A stretch of 31,289 nucleotides of DNA from Linderina pennispora (taxonomy: Eukaryota; Kickxellomycota; Kickxellomycetes; Kickxellales; Kickxellaceae): NCBI RefSeq assembly GCF_002104995.1, contig NW_024468363.1:1-31289 (forward strand). The letters run 5' to 3'. The position numbers and the translations under genes are program-made. Of the stretch, positions 10,595 through 19,000 are shown one piece after another (within the stretch, counting starts at the first letter, position 1; each line of letters opens with the position of its first letter). The notes below the pieces were generated by a model, which saw nothing but the letters and a program-made list of their open reading frames with translations, did not search any database and had not been told where the DNA came from.

Positions 10595-13500
10595 ATGACC
10601 AACGACAACGGTCGTCCTCTAGCCCTCCGCCCCAGCCAATCCACCATCGCCTCCACATCATCAATGTCGGTTCCAACGACTACGGCTCTCCCACCGTTCG
10701 CATACCACAACACGCACTACCCCTCAGCAGCTATGCATCGCCGCAACTCAGCGTCAGCATCGCCCGAGCATCAGCCACGAGGCGCCAGCACCAACAGCAC
10801 TCAGACAGCAGCATTCCCACCGGCCCAGCAGCACCTGCGGTACGAACAATATCGGCGCGATGAGCCCGAATACGGCAGGCCTATTCAGCAACATCCAGGA
10901 TCATTTGGTGGCCCCCAGCGGCTACAGCCACCTATGCACGGCCGCATCGCCGGGCAGCCCTCTGTGCCGGGCTACCATGTACAGCAGTCGCCGCCACAGC
11001 AAATGGCAACCAGTGCCGCTCGGCCACAATACCCGTACATGCAACAGCAGCCGCCGCAGCAGCAACAGCAGCAGCAACAGCAGCAGCAGCAGGGCACCCG
11101 GACAGGGGCTTCATCGGCAGCAGCCAAGCCGCCTTCGCACCACCCAGCCGCAACACATGCGTCGTCGTCGTCGTCGTCCTCTCACTTGCATCGTCCATAC
11201 GACTTGCATTCACCAGCAACATCGTCGCGCACATTCTGGAACCACTACGAGACTAGCCTGCTGGGTGCAGCTGTGGCTCGAGTTTGAGCCCCAGTTCATG
11301 GCCAACAAACGCAATGCCGGCGTATGGGCGCAGCTCGCGGAGCGTCTGACGGAGCGGTCCGGCAGACACCGTACCGTGCGTGAGTGCCGGATAAAGTGGA
11401 AGAACATGTGGGCCAAACACAGGGTACGTATATAGTGTCAATTGAGGGGGGTTGCATTGCTTTGCGTTGCTGCTGGCGCTGCTGTAGTGCTCCCGGCCAC
11501 TGCAGTTGCCTGTAGGTGGAAACAGAGGTGCAAGGAGGCGCGGTGCGGGGGAAATTGGGGGATGGTGGTATACGCCTCGTTTTTTCTCTTACCAACCCCG
11601 TTTGTCCCTTGCGTATATGAGCATTTGTCTTGCTTATGTGAGCCAAAATGCCGTGCAATATTGCTCCTGTGGCCTCCATTGTCTGACACCCATTTCTCTT
11701 CATCTGCTCTGCTTTTTCATTGTAGGACCTGGCAAATGCGACACACATGAGCTGGGACGCTAAGCTGCGAGAGTTCCCTCATTACTCTGAATTCGTCGAG
11801 ATCAAGCAGCGCAGCTCCATGCAGTCATCAAACGAGTAAGTGCATCCATCTTGTTTTTTCTCGTGTCCTTGGGTTCCCGGGTATTTTGCGCACCTATCAT
11901 GCATGTTCCCTCGGTCCCGATGCTGATCATCTGGCTACATCCTCCTCTTGTGCTGGCTTGAGAGCTTGTTTTCTTTGCAATCTATTTTGATAAACCAAAA
12001 AAGCACCGGTTCACGGGCCATTTTGCTATCTGCTCTGCCATCTCCCGTGTTCCTTGTTTTTCCCCCTGGCAAGCTCGCATTCACAGCAGCCAGTCGAGGT
12101 TGAATTGGCCTTATTTGGGCAATGTGAGTTGAGGTTGAACTCAGTGCCACTATGCCAACTAAGTTTGAACAATGGCCCGCTTCGCTGAAAGTCTGTTTGC
12201 CCACATGGCCAGCCATCACCGCACAAGTTTCTATTTGCGTCGCAGATGGCGGTGGGATGGCAGATCATCCGCCCTTAATGGGCACATTTGTTTGAGCTGC
12301 CCCATTCTGCCCGGCCCATTTCGCACGCACTTGCCCGCATACACATCCACACGCACATCTCTGGCGAAAGTGGCTCTCGATCGCAGAAACAGCCAGCGTG
12401 CAGGTTTTGCACTGGACCCCACTATGATCATGCTCGATTATTGAGCGGCTGCTGGTTTCTAACCGCACCAGCCGCTCCCTGTCTTTTTCATAACGTGACG
12501 CATGGCGTGCCAATCCCCTGATGCGCATCCCGCCTTCCATGCTGGCTGGCGTGGGCTTTCTTTGAAGCTATGGTACATGGCTCTTCCCCCTTGCCATTCT
12601 GGACAATGATAAGCATTTCTACTTGTTCGCAATGTTCTTCATCTCCTCCTCATGCTGCGGTTGATTGCACCAAAAGGGAGGCAATCCCCTCTTCGCCCGC
12701 ATCCTCACACTCCCCGCTTGCTTGACACATCAATCGGCTGAGTAAAATTTTTCATCGTGTTCACGCTTAAGGTATAAATCCCGGCGGTGCAGCAAGTTTC
12801 CGACAAGCTGTTCTCGAACACAGCACTGGGGTTGATCGCGCATTGCCTGTTTGGATTTTTGTATGGTGCAGCTTGGCAATCGGACTGGCCCAGTATGCGA
12901 GTTCTGCTACTTTTTGTTTTGTGTTCAGTTGCTAAATGGGAATTACATTGCCGACAATCGGTACTGTGCTACGTTCCTTCACCGCCCTATCCAATCCGTA
13001 GTCATGCCGGTTCTGAGGGCAAGCAGTCGCCACCAGAGGAGGATCACCGCGCGGCTGTCGCAGCACACTCGGCTGCAGTGTCCGTTATCAGAGATGAGAA
13101 TCGGCAGCAGCAGTCTCTGCCCACCCACCTTCCGATGTCGGCAACTGACCCAAGGCATCCCCACTACCATGGCCCCTACCATGTCAACCGGCCGATCTAT
13201 GCAATGGAATCGGTGTCAGACCAGCGCAGTACAGTGTCGCCACTGGTCGCCGAGAGCGGGCGACTGCACAGTGGAGGGCAATCTCTGGAGCAAAGCAGCG
13301 ATCTCCAGTCGGCATCTCCTGGACACCAGTATCGGGCCAAAGGCAGCATCAGCTTGCATATGAAAGGCATGGAGAGCGGACCGCATGGGCATCCGCATAC
13401 ACAGATGCGGACGATCCCGCCGCTGGCATTGGCGCCAGCACACCAAGCGGTGTCTTCCCCAATGAAGCCTCCAATGCAGCCGCTGACACCTCAGCAGCTG

Positions 13501-14412
13501 CAGAACGAGCATGATGCTAGACGGCGTTCGTCATTGGCATCGATTCTGGCCGACAACCAGGGCCCGTATCCGCATGCCCCGCGCCCCTCGTCTACCACCC
13601 CGACCAGGCCTATCCAGCAGCAGCACTCTGGAATTCGCCACCTACTTGCACCGGACACCCGTAGGAATTCGGAGGACGACATGCACCAGCGTCGCGTGCG
13701 CAGCGAGTACCGGGATACTGCGGCTGTCAGTACTCCGGGCCGTGTGGCTGCTGGCCACTCGTCGCAGCCCAGCACGAGCCACTCTTCATCGGACATTCCT
13801 GAGATGATGCGCCAGTTTGACTACGAACCCCGGGATCCGTCTGACCCGGCATATGTGCGCGGCGAGCGGCAGCACATCGACATGCTGGTCGAGCGTATGC
13901 GCAACATGGCCAGCTTGGCGTCGCCGAGCGAACTGTCTAGCATTGCCCAGCAGATTCTCTTGTATGTCGAGTCTGAGAGCCGGCGGCGCCAAATGCAAAG
14001 CGAGCGACATGACCGCGTTGTCGCCATTCTGGCGGACATCATCTCCACCCCTGTATCGACACCAGCCACTGCTGCCTCCCGGCGCTCATCAGTGATGCAG
14101 GAGTGGGTGCAGCAGCCGGTCGCTGGTAGTCGGCGCGGGTCAGACAACCAGCAGTTGGTGCTGGCACCAGCGGTCCGAGGCAGCCAGTCCGTGCTCACCT
14201 CTGCTGCTATCGCTCCAACTCCAACAGCCTCCGTCACGGAGGACGCACGCAGCCCAGCAGCTGATAGTGAGTCTGTGCAGCGCAGCTTTCAAGCAGCGGC
14301 CCACCGCAGTGAGTCGCTGCCGACAATCTCGCCGATCATGTCATCGCGTGGGTCGCCGGCTGTCTCTGATGCGCATGCTCCCCAGCAGCCTCCATCACGG
14401 GCGTCTAACTAA
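10595..14412 (+). CDS. Myb/SANT-like DNA-binding protein, one frameshift, three exons
   Basis: A putative nuclear transcription factor. Proposed exons are 10595-11423, 11726-11835 and 13002-14412. With one surplus base removed at 11261-11266 they give 782 residues. The N-terminal 210 residues are rich in Gln, Pro and Ser, with 12 consecutive Gln. A SANT/trihelix-like domain follows at about 214-276: its first helix (FWNHYETSLL) is in one frame, and VQLWLEFEPQF and RTVRECRIKWKNMW are in the next. The break is at a GGG run. Exon 2 adds MSWDAKLREFPHYSEF. Exon 3 is low-complexity, with a likely helix MLVERMRNMASL...ESESRRRQMQ. The join at 11835/13002 is phase-consistent, with a strong GTAAGT donor, but exon 2 also reads directly into TAA (11837-11839). 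Exon 3 could therefore belong to a separate gene from the TATA at 12773. The domain call is good; the whole-gene model is moderate. Confidence 0.6.
11057..11092 (+). repeat. CAG/CAA microsatellite encoding 12 Gln
   Basis: Twelve consecutive CAG or CAA codons lie in the reading frame of the SANT-like protein. A TCG run encoding poly-Ser follows at about 11161-11176. Such tracts are common in fungal transcription factors and vary in length between strains. Confidence 0.85.
11836..13001 (+). other. Proposed 1.17-kb intron 2 of the SANT-like gene
   Basis: The donor is GTAAGT and the acceptor is the pyrimidine-rich CCAATCCGTAG ending at 13001. The interior has no recognisable coding region. It contains a TATA box at 12773, which leaves open an internal promoter. 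A better-looking acceptor near 12928 was not used because it reads into a stop two codons later. Confidence 0.45.
12773..12779 (+). promoter_or_regulatory. TATA-like element inside the proposed intron
   Basis: The sequence TATAAAT sits about 120 bases before an in-frame ATG at 12895, in the frame of the third exon. If used, it would start a shorter protein lacking the SANT domain, or mark a separate gene. Confidence 0.3.
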
Positions 14413-15256
14413 ACTGTGATACCTTCACTAGGTTCATTCATAAGCGTTGCGTACATGCGAAGATGCATTAAGAAACAGGAGCGACTCAGTGGCACCACCC
14501 ACTGAACTACAATACTTGCCTATACTTTCATCATAATTAGTAATCTTCATCCTTGCTGCCTGTCGATATGCCTGTAAAAGGAATCGTTCGACAGGTACCC
14601 TTTTGAATACATAATCACATTTTTAGTCAGCTATAAACTCTTCAGTTTTTTACCTCAAAATACACGCTCTCACCACGGGCGCCCAACCACGCCATATATA
14701 CCAACCCATTCATAGTCCTTGTCTCAATATATCACTCTTCCCACCCCGCACACCGCAATTGCCCTTTCTCTCTTCATCCACATTTCCCTTCCACATTTCC
14801 CTTCCACACGCATAGCTCGTTCACTATGCAAATTGTTGCGTGATCCACGAGCAGTACGATCGTGGGGCTTCTGGATCTAGGCGTTCTTATCTTGCCAGCG
14901 GATTTTGCTTAAGCTCTCATTCGCCTTCGCTCCATGGCGGGTCACCCGCCATTCCACAGTCCTGTGTACTCACTAGCTCTGCCAGCGATTGCGACCTGGA
15001 GAGAGATGGGAAATATGAGGCAGACCACTGCAAACAGCTCGGCTTAACAATCTCATTAGCTGAGTACTCAAGGCGTCGATGCGGCTCGGGGAGCCGATAA
15101 CCTACCGCTTTGTTGGCTTTGGGGCCAGCTCTCATCAAATTTTTTCTTGACTGCTTTCTTTCTGCTCCGATTTGTTCCTAGCTTTTTCATTTCGCGCCTC
15201 ATCTCGCACTCGCCCTTTTCTCGTTTGCTTTCTACATTCACGTTATTTATTCAGCC
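14413..15256. other. Intergenic region and promoter of eIF2A
   Basis: No gene is seen. A TATATA element lies at 14695-14700. A 13-bp pyrimidine-rich unit, CCACATTTCCCTT, occurs twice in tandem at 14778-14803. A five-codon open frame starts at ATG 14825. The last 130 bases before the eIF2A ATG are strongly pyrimidine-rich. If transcription starts near 14730, the leader would be about 500 bases with short upstream frames. Confidence 0.5.
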
Positions 15257-17035
15257 ATGACGGACCGGGAGCCCACACAGTTTGCATTCCGCACATTGAA
15301 GGATCTTGGTGTTTGCAATGCGCCGCCATACGCCAGCAACCTTCCGTTGGCCGATAAGCCCACAGAGGAGGTCAAGGCTCTGAGATACAGCCCCGACGGG
15401 CAGTACCTGGCGTGGGCTATCACCAAGGAGGTCCGGATTGTTGATGCGTCCACGCAGCAGACAGTCTCCGTCATTCCTCTGGCAAATGTCGCCGACGTGC
15501 AGTTCTCTCCGCGCGGCACATACGTGATGACATGGGAGCGGTACAGCAAGTCTGACGACCCCAGCGTGAGCAACAACCTGAAGGTGTGGGCGACAAAGAC
15601 GGCTGAGCAGTGCGGGCGGTTTGTGCAAAAGGCGTATGCAGACTGGGCTCTGCAGTGGACGGATGACGAGCAGTTCTGCGCCAAGCTGTATTCGGGTGAG
15701 GTGCGGTTCTTTGCACCGGCAGCAATGCAGAAGCCGGCGATGGTGCTGAAGCTCGACAATGTCTCGACGTTCTCACTGTCGCCCGGACTGTCGCCTTCGG
15801 TGGCAGTGTTTGTGCCCGAGAAGGGCGGCAAGCCGGCGCTGGTGCGCATGTACACTGTGGGCAGCTTTGCGCGGCCAGTGGCCAACAAGACGTTCTTCAA
15901 TGCTGACAAGGTCGAGTTTTACTGGCACAAACTGGGCACCAATCTGCTGGTTCTGACGCAGACCGAGGTTGACAGAACAGGTCGGAGCTACTACGGCGAG
16001 TCGAGTCTGTATTTCATGGCAGCAGCAGGCAACTTTGACTGCCGCGTGACGCTGGACAAGGAGGGTCCGATCCACGACGTCGCCTGGAGCCCTGTCGAGA
16101 AAGAGTTTGTAGTGATCTACGGCTTCATGCCGGCGAAAGCGGCGCTGTTCAACCATCGCGCTGAGGAGGTCTTTGACTTCGGCGTCGCACCGCGCAACTT
16201 TGTACGCTTCAACCCGCACGGCCGCGTGCTGGCCATCGCTGGCTTTGGTAACTTGTCGGGCCAGGTTGACCTGTGGGACCGCAAGAAGCTCAAGAAGATC
16301 GGGACTGTTGACGCCCACGGTTCGTCGATGTGTGAATGGGGTCCCGACGGTCGGTATCTGATGGCTGCGACTCTGTCGCCGCGTCTGCGTGTCGACAACG
16401 GCATCAAGATCTGGCACTACTCGGGCTCGCTCGTGTACAACCAAGACATGACCGAGCTGTATCAGGTCGACTGGCGTCCGGCTAGCGTAGCCAAGTTCCC
16501 GCAGCAGCGCTCCGCTCTGAGCCCGGTGCCTGCTGGTCTCACTGTGATTGCCCCCAGCGTTAAGCCCACTGCCAAGCCCTCCGGTGCCTACCGCCCGCCG
16601 CATGCACGCAACCGCCCAGCCGGTGATGACTCGCCTCGGTCTCTGTCTGACATGGCTGAGCGCAAGGCCTTTGGCGGCGTTGTCAATGCCAACCGTGTTG
16701 TGCCTGGCGCTCTTGCCAAGGTGCCTGTGGGTGCGAGCCCGGAGCAGGCAAGCAAGTCGAAGAATCGCCGCCGCAACCGCGGCAAGAAGAGCAGCGAGGA
16801 GAAGGCCGAGGCCAAGCCCGAGTCCCCGAAGCCGGAGGAGCCGATGACCGAGGTCGATATTCTGAAGAAGGTGCGGAACATCAAGAAGAAGATTGGTCAG
16901 ATCGAGGCCCTGGAGGTGCGCAAGAACAGCGGCGAGACTCTGGAGGCGAACCAGATCGCCAAGATTGCTTCCAAGGCCAGTCTTGAGACCGAGATCGAGC
17001 AGCTCAACCAGAAGCTTGCCAAGCTTTCCGCCTGA
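15257..17035 (+). CDS. Eukaryotic translation initiation factor 2A
   Basis: eIF2A is a cytosolic factor that can bring initiator tRNA to the 40S ribosome independently of eIF2 and is tied to non-AUG and stress-related initiation. The single exon encodes 592 residues, the usual length. Residues about 1-420 form the WD-type beta-propeller: LRYSPDGQYLAW, VQFSPRGTYVMTW, HDVAWSPVEKEFVVIYG, FVRFNPHGRVLAIAGFGN, CEWGPDGRYLMAAT and GIKIWHYSG are blade motifs of this family. A linker follows with SGAYRPPHARN, a motif I know from eIF2A, then a basic stretch KSKNRRRNRGKK. A C-terminal helix of about 65 residues (ILKKVRNIKKKIGQIEAL) matches the family's ribosome- and partner-binding tail. The start is the first ATG after a pyrimidine-rich leader. 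No introns or frame breaks occur, unlike the neighbours to the right. The assignment is firm. Confidence 0.95.
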   Translation: MTDREPTQFAFRTLKDLGVCNAPPYASNLPLADKPTEEVKALRYSPDGQYLAWAITKEVRIVDASTQQTVSVIPLANVADVQFSPRGTYVMTWERYSKSDDPSVSNNLKVWATKTAEQCGRFVQKAYADWALQWTDDEQFCAKLYSGEVRFFAPAAMQKPAMVLKLDNVSTFSLSPGLSPSVAVFVPEKGGKPALVRMYTVGSFARPVANKTFFNADKVEFYWHKLGTNLLVLTQTEVDRTGRSYYGESSLYFMAAAGNFDCRVTLDKEGPIHDVAWSPVEKEFVVIYGFMPAKAALFNHRAEEVFDFGVAPRNFVRFNPHGRVLAIAGFGNLSGQVDLWDRKKLKKIGTVDAHGSSMCEWGPDGRYLMAATLSPRLRVDNGIKIWHYSGSLVYNQDMTELYQVDWRPASVAKFPQQRSALSPVPAGLTVIAPSVKPTAKPSGAYRPPHARNRPAGDDSPRSLSDMAERKAFGGVVNANRVVPGALAKVPVGASPEQASKSKNRRRNRGKKSSEEKAEAKPESPKPEEPMTEVDILKKVRNIKKKIGQIEALEVRKNSGETLEANQIAKIASKASLETEIEQLNQKLAKLSA

Positions 17036-17825
17036 TCTCCTACGTCTGAGCTGGTTCCAAGTGGCAGGATAGCATTTTATTGAGCACCGATAAATAGACT
17101 CTGTTTAGCGAGATGCAGGCTGACTGCAGCGGTATCTGGGCACCAGCGGTGTCCTGGGATTTAATCTTTTTTGGCTTACCTGAGCATGCCGCATGCTGCG
17201 TACGCAGGTGCTGGGATGATTATAGCGGCCCATCCCAGTGCCAACCGGTGTCTGGCAGGACAGGCTACTCGCAATGTCTCAGGTAGCCAGCCAAGACACC
17301 CCGACAAGATTCCATCACGCCGGTTACGCGTCACCCGAGGTTGATCCATCTGGACAGACTGTGGGCTGCGAATCGTGCCAAGAAACCCCCTGGTGAGGCG
17401 TGGCCCACAGTGGTAGGAGAGGACAAGAGGATATCTAAAAATGCTTATGCAACCCTGGCCGCAGTCAGGGTGAGTTTGTTGGGCTTCTGGATTGTAAACC
17501 TGTTCAGCTTTCATCGCCCAAGAGTGCCGACAGCTATCCACAGTTTGTTTGTTATTCCGCATCTGACACCATTCCTCAGTGGGTGCAGCAAATTAGGGAT
17601 GCGCACTTGGCCGCAGCCTCTGTCGGCGCCGACTATGACTAATCGATAGTCTGAACCAGTCTGCACCAGTCGGACAAGGTTAATATTTGCTATTGTTTAT
17701 CATTACTCTTTTGGAACCGTGTCCGCCGAAGCTTCCAAAACAGCTGACCAATATTTGCGAATGCGTCGATACCATGCCCATGCAAGGAACCACGTCGAGC
17801 ATTTCTCCTGCCTTTCTGGCGAGCC
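17036..17825. other. Intergenic, 3' flank of eIF2A
   Basis: No credible gene on either strand. A GATAAATAG near 17089 could serve as the eIF2A poly(A) signal. The longest frame, on the minus strand at 17176-17562, has no recognisable domain. Confidence 0.5.
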
Positions 17826-17833
17826 TTTAAAAG
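17826..17833 (+). promoter_or_regulatory. TATA-like box of the small basic-protein gene
   Basis: TTTAAAAG is followed by a pyrimidine-rich stretch from about 17848 to 17908, the start-site pattern used elsewhere in this window. It lies 131 bases before the ATG at 17964. Confidence 0.4.
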
Positions 17834-17963
17834 CCTGCATCGCGCATCCTCAAGTTCCTTATTCTTTCCTCTCTATTCGACACTTCTCTATACTTTGTCT
17901 CTTCCACAGGACTTTGCCAATATATCCAAGTCCAAGCCCAAGTCCAAGACCATCAACAACACC

Positions 17964-18167
17964 ATGCCTGCTGTCAACAGCAACAACACAAATTTCCAGG
18001 CGTCGAGGAGACGCTCGAGTTCTAGCAGCGTGTCGTTTGCCATGCGCGCCAGACTATCCGCTCCTAGCACACGATACGACACAGAGTCTTTCTCGATCAG
18101 ACCGTCCAAGACTGAGCGGGTCCGCGATATCATGTACTCGGTCGCAGCCCGCGTTTATTCGCGGTGA
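17964..18167 (+). CDS. Small Ser/Arg-rich basic protein, hypothetical (67 aa)
   Basis: The first ATG downstream of the TATA-like box opens a 67-residue frame. The protein is basic, with a patch SRRRSSSSSVSF that looks like a basophilic kinase target, and ends VRDIMYSVAARVYSR. It has no signal peptide, membrane helix or recognisable domain. An AATAAA at 18263 lies about 100 bases after the stop, so promoter, frame and poly(A) signal are spaced like a real short gene. A CCACAG acceptor-like site at 17909 suggests the leader may be spliced. The sequence GGTGAG at the end of the frame could also be a donor to an exon I have not found. I do not recognise a function. Confidence 0.4.
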   Translation: MPAVNSNNTNFQASRRRSSSSSVSFAMRARLSAPSTRYDTESFSIRPSKTERVRDIMYSVAARVYSR

Positions 18168-18262
18168 GAAAAAAAAGACTGCTGTAACCGGCACAGCTCG
18201 CTTCTTTCCCATCATATCTGTATCTTTATTGCCTTGCATAGAGGCTTATGTAACTAATTTGA

Positions 18263-18268
18263 AATAAA
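18263..18268 (+). terminator. Poly(A) signal AATAAA
   Basis: A canonical hexamer 96 bases after the stop of the small basic-protein frame. Fungal signals are often degenerate, so this is supportive rather than decisive. Confidence 0.4.
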
Positions 18269-18332
18269 CCCACCTATTCCTTTTTCGGCCAGAAAGAATT
18301 GAAGTAAGCTTTGCACAAGTGGTCTGTGGACC

Positions 18333-18354
18333 GTGCCAGGAAAAATCCTGGCAC
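18333..18354. other. Perfect 9-bp hairpin with AAAA loop
   Basis: GTGCCAGGA and TCCTGGCAC face each other across four A bases. The arms are exact complements. It lies outside any coding region, about 65 bases past the AATAAA. It could be a regulatory RNA fold or a remnant palindrome; no function is evident. Confidence 0.6.
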
Positions 18355-19000
18355 CGTGCCCGTGTTGACATTGTATACTTATTGCCTTGCAACAGCAGTC
18401 ACCCCCAGATGCCATTTCATCCAAACGTGACACCACCATGCGTGCATCTCTGGTCATCCCCTTCGTATGTGGATGGGCTTTAGCCCCATGTCACCCTGGC
18501 ACAGGGAAGCCGAGGGGACCTGGGCGTCCCTGCGCCCAAATGCGGCCATATGGGGCACCGGGCCCGCAACGCCCCAATCAGCTCCAGGCCTGATTGGGAT
18601 CACAGCCGATCAAGCAAAAAATATCGAGTGTCATCCTCGGCGTCACTCGAGCAAGAGCTGCTAGGCTTTGGGGCGCTGTGCTGAGCATAACTTTTCTCTT
18701 CTTCCTTAGAGTTTTTCGCTCACCTTGCAGAACAACCGCCTGAATTAGCATTCAATACAGTTTCAAGAAGGAAACCAGAGTCTTTTCTTCTGTGGCAGAC
18801 ACCGACGCAACCTGAAGATAACCCCCGAAAAGGTAGGCTAATGCGGGATTTCGCTACGAAACGATAGACCCAGAGCAGCAGGTTATTCTTATGCAAAGTC
18901 TCAAATTGTAACTCAATGTGCCCTTTCATATCCCGAGCGTAATAGACACCCACCCACCTACTTTTCCCCCGCACCTTAGAACGTAGCAGCAGCAACAAAA

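Larger units (their letters stand above)
18168..19000. other. Intergenic region before the GYF-domain gene
   Basis: No gene is called. It holds a poly(A) signal, a hairpin at 18333 and a Cys/His fragment near 18529-18580 that resembles half of a zinc knuckle. The last 60 bases are a pyrimidine-rich leader ending in AGCAGCAGCAACAAAA before the ATG at 19001. Confidence 0.5.

Noticed and set aside
12787-13002. Upstream part of the third-exon frame as coding sequence
   Set aside because: The frame starts only at GTG, and its content (hydrophobic, Cys-rich) differs from the exon. The splice phase at 13002 fits better, though an ATG at 12895 keeps a separate gene possible.
15773-16603. 276-codon minus-strand frame opposite eIF2A
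   Set aside because: It mirrors the strongly conserved eIF2A frame and has no recognisable motif.
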